DNA of 8,169 bases from Leptospira_B sp964571605 (GCA_964571605.1 CAZNCS010000189.1:1-8169), one strand, 5' to 3'. Shown: positions 1 through 6,512, numbered from the stretch's first letter. Program-made: numbers and translations. Notes: generated by a model not told the origin, from the letters alone.

Positions 1-625
1 TTCTAAAAGAGGGGCTGAGTTCCAAGAGATTGTTTATTTCCAAAGGATCGTTACTCCGAAAGATTCTAAAACCTTAGTTTATAAAAACGGCAAATTATTC
101 ACTACTAGTCAAATTCCGGACTCCGCGGCAAATTTAGAAGAAGGTAGTTTGGAAAAAGTGGAATTTACAGGGAAATATTCTCTGGGAGAATTCCTCAATC
201 CTTGGAGTTTATCTTCTATTTATGAAGAAGTCAGAAAGGAAAAAGTGATTTCTTCCGAACCTGTTAGAAGTAATTTTTCTTCTCAGTTTGCAAAAGCGGT
301 CAGTTTTTCCTCTCATTCCGAATATTTCGGAAATTTCCCTAAACTATTACTAAAATCCGGCGGGAAAGCGTTTTGGATTCGAATTTCGTCTCTTTCCGGA
401 TTTACAGAAGGGAAAAAAGGAATCTGGAAAGTCAGGTTTCTTTCATCCCCTTTTTCGTCGGAAGGCGTCGAAGTAATACCGGATTCTGTGGAACAGTATC
501 CCTATGCCCCGGCAAAAATCTTGGAATGTGATCCATCTGTAGCTCGGAATTATTTCCGGAATACGGAAAAGTTCAAATATGATTGTTTGGTCAAAGGCGA
601 AATACTGGAACTTTCCCGCCCGTAG
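1..625 (+). CDS. hypothetical protein, 5' end cut off by window edge
   Basis: The reading frame is already open at base 2 and continues without a stop to TAG at 623-625, giving 207 visible codons. The true start therefore lies outside the window. An internal TTG at 149 could be mistaken for the start, but the frame upstream of it is open, reads as normal protein, and no ribosome binding site precedes it. The visible part is a mixed hydrophilic protein, rich in Ser, Phe, Lys and Glu, with no membrane segment. I recognise no domain. The stop codon overlaps the ribosome binding site region of the regulator at 633, so the two genes are probably co-transcribed. Function is unknown, and the missing N-terminus may hold the recognisable domain. 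Confidence 0.8.
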   Translation, partial: SKRGAEFQEIVYFQRIVTPKDSKTLVYKNGKLFTTSQIPDSAANLEEGSLEKVEFTGKYSLGEFLNPWSLSSIYEEVRKEKVISSEPVRSNFSSQFAKAVSFSSHSEYFGNFPKLLLKSGGKAFWIRISSLSGFTEGKKGIWKVRFLSSPFSSEGVEVIPDSVEQYPYAPAKILECDPSVARNYFRNTEKFKYDCLVKGEILELSRP

Positions 626-632
626 GTAGACG

Positions 633-1529
633 ATGGAAGAATTTCATTTTATCGCATTATCCCCGTTAACTCGCAAACTTTTAGATCGAGTGAAACAAGC
701 GGCTTTGTCCGATTTGCCTCTCCTTCTCTTGGGCGAAAATGGAACGGGGAAAAGTTTTCTCGGTTCTATTTTTCATTCCTTCTGCAGAGAAAGATTTCCT
801 CAATACCATGTATATGACTTTGCTCCCAGCGAGTCGGAATTGGAAATCACCGATTTATTCTCCAAAATAGACGGGAAAGCGGGGAATATTATTTATTTGG
901 AAGGGATTTCCAATCTTACGCCGGCGTTGCAAGTGCAACTTTTACAAAGAATCAGAAATGAAAAAGGAAAGAATCGATACCTTCTGTCCGATTCTCCCGA
1001 CCTACCTGAAAAAGTAAAATCCGGCAAAGTCCAAGAGTCTTTATTTGTAGAAATACAAACTCTGCAAATAAAACTTCCTACACTTAGAGATAGAAAAGAA
1101 GATATCGCGCCACTGACTCGAAACTTTTTGGATACGATCGGAAAAAGATACAATCGTAAGAATATTAAAATATCGGAGAAGTTAGGCAAGTTTTTGCTGG
1201 AATACGATTATCCGGGTAATTTACACCAATTGAAAAACCTTCTAGAAGGTATGGTGTCTATGCATAATGTGAAAACTCTGGATACAAAACATCTGCCTCC
1301 CGAACTATTCGAGACAGGCTATAAAAAAGAGCAGGATTTGTCCGTGAGAACCGGAATCCCTCTCCGGGATTACGAAAGAGAAATAATACGTAGAAATCTT
1401 ATTTTGGTGAACGGGAATCGAGAAAAAGCCGCTAAAATCCTCGGGATATCCGAACGAACGATTTACCGAAAAATTACTGAGTTCGAATTGTTCGACTCGA
1501 ACGACGAAAAAAATCTTCCACCTTCCTGA
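633..1529 (+). CDS. Fis-type transcriptional regulator with degenerate sigma-54-activator AAA+ domain
   Basis: This 298-aa protein has the layout of an enhancer-binding protein without a sensory domain. The Walker A motif GENGTGKS is at residues 34-41. A Walker B-like IIYLEGI is at 86-92, the family block LPTLRDRKEDI at 149-159, YPGNLHQL at 193-200, and a Fis/HTH_8 helix-turn-helix at about 246-285 (GNREKAAKILGISERTIYRK). Several key parts are missing. No GAFTGA sigma-54 contact loop lies between Walker A and B, and that interval is about 14 residues shorter than in NtrC. The usual Walker B Asp-Glu is Glu-Gly (90-91). The two arginine-finger positions read Gln134 and Glu140. The sensor II Arg of PGNVREL is His. 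I infer a DNA-binding regulator that may bind nucleotide but does not drive sigma-54 open-complex formation, possibly a repressor or sigma-70 modulator as known for some GAFTGA-less relatives. ATG 633 is preceded by TAGG at 623-626, so translation is probably linked to the upstream gene. Confidence 0.85.
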   Translation: MEEFHFIALSPLTRKLLDRVKQAALSDLPLLLLGENGTGKSFLGSIFHSFCRERFPQYHVYDFAPSESELEITDLFSKIDGKAGNIIYLEGISNLTPALQVQLLQRIRNEKGKNRYLLSDSPDLPEKVKSGKVQESLFVEIQTLQIKLPTLRDRKEDIAPLTRNFLDTIGKRYNRKNIKISEKLGKFLLEYDYPGNLHQLKNLLEGMVSMHNVKTLDTKHLPPELFETGYKKEQDLSVRTGIPLRDYEREIIRRNLILVNGNREKAAKILGISERTIYRKITEFELFDSNDEKNLPPS

Positions 1530-2580
1530 AAAAATAATATACAGTGTCTTCTTTTTCGGAACCCGTTTTTATTTTCTGATTCAGCTCTATTAAAAATTCA
1601 TATAGTTCCTGAATATCCAAATCGGAAAACGAGGAACTTTCTCTACGGAGTCTTTTGAAGGTGTGGTTCTTTCGAGCGGGAGAATAATTGTCTATCCCGA
1701 GCAGTTCGGTTTGTTCCTTTTCACTTAGAACTTTATCGTAATGTCTGGAAATGACTTTAAATATTCGTAATCTGTCTAAATTGTCTTTTAGTAGGGAAAG
1801 AAAAATTAATAGAGAATCTTTTCCGATTTTAAATTTGGAAAACTCTCTGGAAAATCGAATATAATCTCTTTCAAAGAAGAAGTCTATAATTTCGGAAGAA
1901 CTGAATTCCGAGCTTTGAAATAGTACTTCTTTTAAATCAGCAAGTCCGAAGGATTTTTTGCCCAAATATAAACGTAACTTTTCCAGATTTCGGATATAAG
2001 CCCCGGCGCTAGGAGTCACTTTTAATAAAAATTCCTCTTCTGCCTCTTCGTCTAGTTTGACTTCGACTTCTTTGCAGGCTCTTAATAAGGCTTCCTTCCT
2101 TCTATCGGGGAAAATTTTAGAAGATTTAAAATAGGAAGTGTTCTGTCCGAATACCGACAACAATTCTTTCGGAACATCCCAATGATCATAATGTATTAAA
2201 ACTTTTACGGAATCAGGAAGGGAGAAAGTGCCGGCCTTTGGGGAACTTTTTGTTTTACTCTTACCGATCCAAGGTTTGAAAAAACCTACGCCCGACTTGA
2301 TAATATACAGTTTTTGGTCGGCGAACATGCTTAAGTTCATTGCTTCGTTTTGGAAATTTTCCAGATCTCCCGGTTCTGCGACGAATACGACGATCTCGTA
2401 CGGGTCGGGGCTTTTTTTGTAAGCAGCTTTGTATAGGTCGCTTACCAGTCCGAACTCGTAGGAATCTTGGGAAGCCACAAAAAGGACCTGAGGGAGAGTT
2501 TCCAGCGACGGTTTTACTTTATGTAAAAAATCGATCAGGTTTTCGTAACTGGGAGAAGAGGATTCCTTCGTTATTGCCAC
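1474..2580 (-). CDS. holA: DNA polymerase III delta subunit
   Basis: The 368-aa protein matches the delta subunit of the clamp loader, which opens the beta sliding clamp so that it can be loaded on primed DNA. Length is close to the E. coli protein (343 aa). The N-terminal domain carries LSMFADQKLYIIK at about 83-95. Met85-Phe86 sits where E. coli delta has the Leu-Phe pair that inserts into the clamp. As expected for delta there is no Walker A motif. The middle and C-terminal parts are helical, with a segment (LLIFLSLLKDNLDRLRIFK) typical of the delta collar domain. The start is GTG at 2580: the upstream in-frame codons contain no ATG, TTG or GTG before a TGA stop. No ribosome binding site is seen close to it. 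The 3' end overlaps the convergent regulator by 56 bp. Family assignment rests on pattern and layout, because delta subunits diverge strongly. Confidence 0.8.
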   Translation of the reverse strand: MAITKESSSPSYENLIDFLHKVKPSLETLPQVLFVASQDSYEFGLVSDLYKAAYKKSPDPYEIVVFVAEPGDLENFQNEAMNLSMFADQKLYIIKSGVGFFKPWIGKSKTKSSPKAGTFSLPDSVKVLIHYDHWDVPKELLSVFGQNTSYFKSSKIFPDRRKEALLRACKEVEVKLDEEAEEEFLLKVTPSAGAYIRNLEKLRLYLGKKSFGLADLKEVLFQSSEFSSSEIIDFFFERDYIRFSREFSKFKIGKDSLLIFLSLLKDNLDRLRIFKVISRHYDKVLSEKEQTELLGIDNYSPARKNHTFKRLRRESSSFSDLDIQELYEFLIELNQKIKTGSEKEDTVYYFFRKVEDFFRRSSRTIRTQ

Positions 2581-2586
2581 GGTAAC

Positions 2587-2614
2587 ATTTTGGAGCCGTT
2601 CTCTCCCCGGTCAA
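2587..2614 (-). promoter_or_regulatory. possible holA promoter, placed for a leaderless start
   Basis: Read on the minus strand, TTGACC (plus 2609-2614) and CAAAAT (plus 2587-2592) are separated by 16 bp. They match the sigma-70 consensus at 5/6 and 4/6. Transcription starting about 7 bases after the -10 would fall on the GTG of holA at 2580, which has no Shine-Dalgarno sequence. The -35 lies inside the loop of the inverted repeat at 2597-2635. This is pattern matching only. Confidence 0.25.
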
Positions 2615-2635
2615 GCCCATGAAACGGAGAGAATG
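2597..2635. repeat. inverted repeat in the holA / small-gene divergent spacer
   Basis: TTCTCTCC at 2599-2606 is repeated in inverted orientation as GGAGAGAA at 2626-2633, a perfect 8-bp match. In plus-strand RNA the pairing extends to 10 bp with one G-U pair, around a 19-nt loop. It lies between two divergent genes, overlaps the candidate holA promoter, and has no following T-run, so an operator or leader structure is more likely than a terminator. Function is not shown. Confidence 0.4.
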
Positions 2636-2703
2636 AGTAAAGCTCCGGCAGGGTTTTACCGATAGATTCTTATAGGTGGCCGATCAAAAGGTCCCGAGGA
2701 ACC

Positions 2704-2928
2704 ATGAGAATCAGCGACGGCGTTCAAAGAATTTCTTCTCCCGAAGATTATCTGACTTATATCAAGCCAGTTCTGAATAAGGCTCCAGTTCCCGCAGTCG
2801 AACCGATTCGTCAGAGAGATTTTCCGGATTCTACGAAGTCTTTAAAACTCTACGGACCGGAAGGCGAACTTTCGGGAGGGAATAATACTCCTACCACGAA
2901 AGGCCGTTTTCTAGATTTTTACGTTTAA
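2704..2928 (+). CDS. small hypothetical protein, 74 aa
   Basis: ATG 2704 follows a good ribosome binding site (GAGGA at 2696-2700), and the frame ends at TAA 2926-2928. The protein is hydrophilic and rich in Pro, Gly and charged residues. It has no signal peptide or membrane segment. The middle (PVPAVEPIRQRDFPDSTKS) is probably disordered, and the C-terminus ends in a compact GRFLDFYV. I do not recognise the family. It is a real gene by ribosome binding site, by its position in an otherwise empty spacer between holA and maf, and by protein-like codon use. It faces away from holA and towards maf, so it is probably its own transcription unit. Confidence 0.65.
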   Translation: MRISDGVQRISSPEDYLTYIKPVLNKAPVPAVEPIRQRDFPDSTKSLKLYGPEGELSGGNNTPTTKGRFLDFYV

Positions 2929-3034
2929 TATTCGCCTTCTATCCTGAAGGACTTCCTACACATTTTATAATCGAACCGATTCTTATTTTCCTTTTAAGAG
3001 TTCGCTGTCCTTGTGAAATGAATATTTTTCTGAT

Positions 3035-3589
3035 TTAGAGAAATTGAGACCATATAGAATGGTATAGAAAAAATTTCCGGATCGGAAATCCTAAAATATT
3101 AGTATAAGATCCGCTGAAAGATTTTACGGGAGCGTTTCTATCTTGGATTCCATAAGCCCCCGCTTTATCAAAAGGCCTGCAAGTTTCGATATAGTTTCTA
3201 ATTTGATCCGGCATCCAGGTTTGAAAGAGAACCTGAGAAGAATCAAAATCAAAAAACTCATCTTTGCCGATTCGGATTCCTAATCCGGAATATACAGTAT
3301 GAGAATTTCCGTTTAACTTCGAAATCATCTCGAATGCTTCTTTTTGATCAGCGGGTTTTTGGAGAATATTATCTTCAAAAACTACGATCGTATCGGAAGA
3401 TACGAACGTATGTTCGGAATCCAGTGCTTGGGGTCCTAATTTAGAAAGGGTCACACGTTTCAAATATGCAACTGGATTTTCCTGATCGGTACTAGATTCA
3501 TCTGTTGGCAATGCCTCTACATTAAAGGATAAACCTAAAGAAGAGAGTATTTCTTTTCTGCGAGGAGATTGGGATCGCAAAATTAGCAT
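3035..3589 (-). CDS. maf: Maf-family nucleoside triphosphate pyrophosphatase (dTTP/UTP type)
   Basis: The 184-aa protein has the full set of Maf motifs: SQSPRRKEIL at 6-15, SSDTIVV at 64-70 with the catalytic Asp66, QKPADQKEAF at 77-86, HTVYSGL at 97-103, DKAGAYGIQ at 141-149 and SGSYTNILGFP at 159-169. Family members hydrolyse non-canonical or excess nucleoside triphosphates to the monophosphate and pyrophosphate. The AGAYGIQ form of the late motif is the one seen in the dTTP/UTP pyrophosphatases (YhdE, B. subtilis Maf) rather than the 7-methyl-GTP enzyme YceF. The first motif has Arg-Ser where Ala-Ser is more usual. Start ATG 3589 puts the SxSPRR motif at the normal distance from the N-terminus. 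No clear ribosome binding site precedes it. It diverges from the secreted-protein gene at 3661 and converges on the 74-aa gene. Confidence 0.92.
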   Translation of the reverse strand: MLILRSQSPRRKEILSSLGLSFNVEALPTDESSTDQENPVAYLKRVTLSKLGPQALDSEHTFVSSDTIVVFEDNILQKPADQKEAFEMISKLNGNSHTVYSGLGIRIGKDEFFDFDSSQVLFQTWMPDQIRNYIETCRPFDKAGAYGIQDRNAPVKSFSGSYTNILGFPIRKFFLYHSIWSQFL

Positions 3590-3612
3590 ATATCCAGGCT
3601 AAAAGAAAAGCC

Positions 3613-3641
3613 TTGCCAGACACTCCTTTTCTTAGTATCAC
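3613..3641 (+). promoter_or_regulatory. candidate promoter of the four-gene plus-strand operon
   Basis: TTGCCA (3613-3618) and TATCAC (3636-3641) are separated by 17 bp and match the sigma-70 consensus at 5/6 and 4/6. This would leave a leader of roughly 13 nt before ATG 3661. An 8-bp palindrome GTTCGAAC (3643-3650) lies at the expected transcription start and could be an operator. The call rests on pattern matching only. Confidence 0.3.
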
Positions 3642-3660
3642 TGTTCGAACGGATCAATGT

Positions 3661-4557
3661 ATGAAATTCTTTTCGAGTCGTTTTATACGGAGTAACATCG
3701 GATTTGCGATTATTTGTTTTCTTTCATTTTACTCGGTAACAGTTTTTTCACAGGAAACGAATCCTTCTGTCAAAAAAGAAGGTTCGGCCGCCCAACCAAA
3801 TGTTTCGGCTTCGAGTCAAAATGTCGATCCGAAATCCAGAGCATATTCACTGCGTAAAAAATCATGGGTTTCTTTGCGCTATCTCAGAACCAGTCTTTTG
3901 AATTTTGGCAAAAAAACGGAATGGGATGGTTTGTTAAGCGAATACTCGAAAGCCGAGTCCTCGTTTCAAAGAGGGGAATGGGATTCTTCCGGAAACCAAT
4001 TCCAGACCGTAAAAACAAAATTGGACCAATTGGCGGAGAACCAAGCTAAAGAAGTATTCGCTAAGTCGGACGCTTTAGAGAAGGATATCCAACCGAAAAT
4101 TGTAGATCTAAAAATTGATACGGAAGCCCAAGGTCGTCAGTATGTTCCAGTAATGGAAAAACACCTTCAGATTTACAGAGACACTTGGTTGGCCGCCAAA
4201 TTAGAAAGGGAATCCGGAAACCAAGGGCAGAATTTGTATTTTGCTAAACAGGGCCTTTTGCAATTATATAAAGCTAAAATTCTTTTGGAAAAAGCGAAAG
4301 AAGGTAAGCTGGAATCCGAAGTTAAACTTTCTAAAAATCGAGTATTGGAAACGGATTATTTGAGTCCTGAAGAATTGAAATACTGGGACGATTGTGTGGA
4401 AGTGATTCACGAGACGGAAGAGAAAAATCGGGCAAAAGAAAAACAAGCCATCCGTAACGTTTACGAATCCAGAAAAGGGAAATATCCGGGAGAATCAAAA
4501 ACACAATCTTCGGACTCTCCTAAAACTTCCGCTACTACTAGTGAAGGGAAAAAATAG
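3661..4557 (+). CDS. secreted, helical hypothetical protein
   Basis: From ATG 3661 the protein is 298 aa and begins with a clear signal peptide: Lys2, Arg7 and Arg10, then a hydrophobic stretch at 13-29, with a likely signal peptidase I site after Val-Phe-Ser (residue 30). An in-frame TTG at 3613 would bury this signal behind 16 hydrophilic residues, so ATG 3661 is preferred. Cys19 lies inside the hydrophobic core and is a poor lipobox. After cleavage comes a Ser/Pro/Lys-rich linker (31-65). Next is a long charged, alpha-helical region (about 66-270) with repeated-helix spacing around AESSFQRGEWDSSGNQF and FAKQGLLQLYKAKILLEKA, and finally a Ser/Thr/Lys-rich tail. It may be a periplasmic helical-repeat or coiled-coil protein; this is inference. 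It is the first gene of a probable operon with the lipoprotein, SDR and yciO. Confidence 0.8.
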   Translation: MKFFSSRFIRSNIGFAIICFLSFYSVTVFSQETNPSVKKEGSAAQPNVSASSQNVDPKSRAYSLRKKSWVSLRYLRTSLLNFGKKTEWDGLLSEYSKAESSFQRGEWDSSGNQFQTVKTKLDQLAENQAKEVFAKSDALEKDIQPKIVDLKIDTEAQGRQYVPVMEKHLQIYRDTWLAAKLERESGNQGQNLYFAKQGLLQLYKAKILLEKAKEGKLESEVKLSKNRVLETDYLSPEELKYWDDCVEVIHETEEKNRAKEKQAIRNVYESRKGKYPGESKTQSSDSPKTSATTSEGKK

Positions 4558-4602
4558 AAAGAGGGAAAGAGATTTCTGTCCGAATGTAAATACATAAACG
4601 TT

Positions 4603-5124
4603 ATGAAATCTTATCCGCAAATATCCCGTTTTGTTCTTATTCTTTTTTTATCTATTTTTACTAGCTCTTGTCGTGGATTCAATCTAGCAGACTTTAGGAA
4701 TCTTACATTTCAAAAAACCTGCAACTGGTTCGAAATTTTTTGCGACAAAATCATAGTCGTTCCTGACCTTTCCGATTGTGATCCATTTCACGAGGAATAT
4801 GAAGGGCATTCGCATTATATAGATCGAGGTGTTCTTAAGAACGATTATAAAATTCAGGAACAAACAAAACCGGAAAATGGGCCGGAAGATCCGACGGAAC
4901 CCTTACCAACTAAAGAAGAAAAAATTAAAGCAACCAATACCGATTACGGCAATAACATGAGAATAGATTCTAAGAAATTATTCGAACGTTACGATATTTC
5001 GGCGGGAAGAAGATCGGACAAAAAACGTTCCGAACATCCCTGCGGTATCCTTCCAGAATCAGGAAAACCGAAAGTGTATTACTCCGAACCTACCACCAAT
5101 AAACCCAACGGGAGCGAATTTTGA
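4603..5124 (+). CDS. putative lipoprotein with clustered Cys/His residues
   Basis: The 173-aa product has an N-terminal signal (Arg9, hydrophobic 10-19) followed by Thr-Ser-Ser-Cys23, acceptable as a loose spirochaetal lipobox, so it is probably a lipid-anchored envelope protein. The mature part holds four more cysteines (40, 47, 59, 147). It also has an acidic/His patch, CDPFHEEYEGHSH at 59-71, that resembles a metal-binding or disulfide-stabilised region. The rest is charged and low in hydrophobicity, probably partly disordered (PENGPEDPTEPLPTKEE). I recognise no family. No clear ribosome binding site lies next to ATG 4603; a purine-rich GAGGGAAAGAG lies about 30 nt upstream. It starts 45 bp after the preceding gene, and its TGA overlaps the TTG start of the next one. 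Confidence 0.75.
   Translation: MKSYPQISRFVLILFLSIFTSSCRGFNLADFRNLTFQKTCNWFEIFCDKIIVVPDLSDCDPFHEEYEGHSHYIDRGVLKNDYKIQEQTKPENGPEDPTEPLPTKEEKIKATNTDYGNNMRIDSKKLFERYDISAGRRSDKKRSEHPCGILPESGKPKVYYSEPTTNKPNGSEF
5110..5114 (+). promoter_or_regulatory. ribosome binding site fixing the TTG start of the SDR gene
   Basis: GGGAG lies 6 nt before TTG 5121, inside the end of the lipoprotein gene. It supports the unusual TTG start and the TTGA stop/start overlap with the upstream gene. Confidence 0.7.
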
Positions 5125-5864
5125 AGAACATATTTGATTTAAGCGGGAAAACTGTATTAGTAACCGGCGCCACTCGCGGCATCGGAAGACAAATTGCACA
5201 AGGATTTCTAGACGCAGGTGCGATTGTTTACGGAACAGGATCGTCCGTCGAATCGGTCAAACGATTGGAAGGAAGTGGAATAGAGGCCTATCCGGCGGAT
5301 ATTCGTCAACCGGGTGCGATGGATTCGATTATAGAATTAATCGGGAAAAAACATGGCAAACTAGATGTACTCGTAAACAATGCAGGTGTTGCAACCAATC
5401 TTCCTGCGGCATTTTTTAAGGAAGAAGATATTCAAAATGTGACACAAACGAATTTCGTAGGTGTTTTTCGAGCCTGCCAGGCCTATTATAAAATACAAAA
5501 GAAAAAAGGCGGGAACATAATCAATATCGCATCTGTCTTAGGTATGGCAGGAACAAAGTTTGCCTCCGTTTATTGTGGTACTAAAGGTGCGGTTATCAAT
5601 ATGACTAGAGCCTTAGCAGTGGAATGGGCAGGCGCTGGTTACCGTGTGAATGCGGTATGTCCTGGGTTTATCGATACTGATATGACTGATATGATCAAAG
5701 AAAGACCGGAAGTTCTCGCACAGATGAAAGCGAGAATTCCTTTAGCGAGATTGGGTAAGCCGGAAGATCTAGCAGGCGCGTGTATTTTCTTAGCAACTGA
5801 CTCAGCCGCATACGTAACCGGTCAAACCATCGTGGTCGACGGAGGCGTTACATCGGGAATATGA
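5121..5864 (+). CDS. short-chain dehydrogenase/reductase, FabG-like
   Basis: This classical SDR of 247 aa has the NAD(P)-binding TGATRGIG at 15-22, Asp60-Ile61 after beta-3, NNAG at 86-89, Asn111, and the catalytic Ser138, Tyr151 and Lys155 (YCGTK). CPGFIDTDMT is at about 180-189, and the C-terminal end has YVTGQTIVVDGG. Overall it resembles FabG, 3-oxoacyl-ACP reductase, which reduces a beta-keto to a beta-hydroxy group. Many SDRs of this shape act on other alcohols or ketones, and no fatty-acid genes are nearby, so the substrate is left open. No Asp ends beta-2 (YGTGSS), which favours NADPH over NADH. The TTG start is supported by GGGAG 6 nt upstream and by SDR alignment at Thr15. It overlaps its neighbours by 4 bp at both ends, indicating translational coupling. 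Confidence 0.93.
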   Translation: MKNIFDLSGKTVLVTGATRGIGRQIAQGFLDAGAIVYGTGSSVESVKRLEGSGIEAYPADIRQPGAMDSIIELIGKKHGKLDVLVNNAGVATNLPAAFFKEEDIQNVTQTNFVGVFRACQAYYKIQKKKGGNIINIASVLGMAGTKFASVYCGTKGAVINMTRALAVEWAGAGYRVNAVCPGFIDTDMTDMIKERPEVLAQMKARIPLARLGKPEDLAGACIFLATDSAAYVTGQTIVVDGGVTSGI

Positions 5865-6478
5865 TCATCGAATTACATCCCCAAAATCCGGAGAAGCGGG
5901 TACTCGGACAGATTTCCAAAAAATTGTCCGAGGGAGGGGTGTTTATATTTCCTACAGATACAGTCTACGCCCTGGTAGCGGATTCACAATCTCATAGCGG
6001 GGTGGAGAAATTATACAAATTAAAGAATATTCCTAAAAACCAACCGCTCGCATTACTCTGTCCTGATATTTCAACTGCTTCTAATTATATGGAGCAGATG
6101 AGTAACGAGGCGTTTCGTTTGATGAAACGTTTGACCCCGGGGCCTTACACTTTTATCGCAAAAGCAAGTAAACACCTTCCGAGAGTCTCTTTTTCCAATC
6201 AAAAGGAAAAACATATAGGGATTCGAATTCCAAAATCAATCTATCTGCAAACTTTGATGCAATTGCATCCGAATCCCCTTACTTCTACTTCCGTCTTTTT
6301 TAAAGATGAGTTCGTCATAGATGTGGATATGATCGAAAATGAATACGGTAGCCGTGTGGACGGAATTATCGACGGAGGGATTTTAAACCTGGAATTGTCC
6401 ACCATTCTGGATTGTACAGGCGACTCTATTGCTATTCTGCGAGAAGGGAAAGGTATGGATATGGTTGCAAACCTTTGA
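5861..6478 (+). CDS. yciO: YciO family protein (Sua5/YciO/YrdC fold)
   Basis: The 205-aa protein matches the YciO branch of the Sua5/YrdC family. It shows HPQNPEKR at 6-13, GGVFIFPTDTVYAL at 25-38, a Lys-rich KLYKLKNIPKNQPLALLC, then AFRLMKRLTPGPYTFIAKASKHLPR. IGIRIP, LTSTSVFF and a C-terminal ILREGKG follow. TsaC/Sua5 relatives make threonylcarbamoyl-AMP for the t6A modification of ANN-decoding tRNAs. YciO proteins share the fold but are poor or uncertain in that reaction, and there is no Sua5 C-terminal domain here. The closest match I recall is E. coli YciO over the whole length. ATG 5861 overlaps the SDR stop (ATGA), so it is translated from the same mRNA; GGGA at 5855-5858 and GGAGG at 5841-5845 lie upstream. 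Confidence 0.88.
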   Translation: MIIELHPQNPEKRVLGQISKKLSEGGVFIFPTDTVYALVADSQSHSGVEKLYKLKNIPKNQPLALLCPDISTASNYMEQMSNEAFRLMKRLTPGPYTFIAKASKHLPRVSFSNQKEKHIGIRIPKSIYLQTLMQLHPNPLTSTSVFFKDEFVIDVDMIENEYGSRVDGIIDGGILNLELSTILDCTGDSIAILREGKGMDMVANL

Positions 6479-6512
6479 TTTATCTCGGATTGTAAACTTC
6501 TTCTTAATCTTT

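Noticed and set aside
149..625. A complete 158-aa gene starting at TTG 149
   Set aside because: The same frame is open back to the window edge and reads as normal protein; there is no ribosome binding site at 149. It is the tail of a truncated gene.
893..1189. Minus-strand frame inside the regulator gene
   Set aside because: It is antisense to a well-supported coding region, with Ser/Phe-rich composition typical of a shadow frame.
2228..2585. Plus-strand frames opposite the holA N-terminal region
   Set aside because: They overlap holA on the opposite strand, have no ribosome binding site and encode protein of unnatural composition.
2935..2950. Hairpin CCTTC/GAAGG after the 74-aa gene as a terminator
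   Set aside because: The stem is only 5 bp and no T-run follows; the nearby AATCG/CGATT hairpin (2969-2981) is AT-rich with a 3-nt loop. Neither is convincing.
3613..3660. TTG 3613 as the start of the secreted protein
   Set aside because: It would add 16 hydrophilic residues before a good signal peptide, and the bases fit better as a promoter -35 region. ATG 3661 is preferred.
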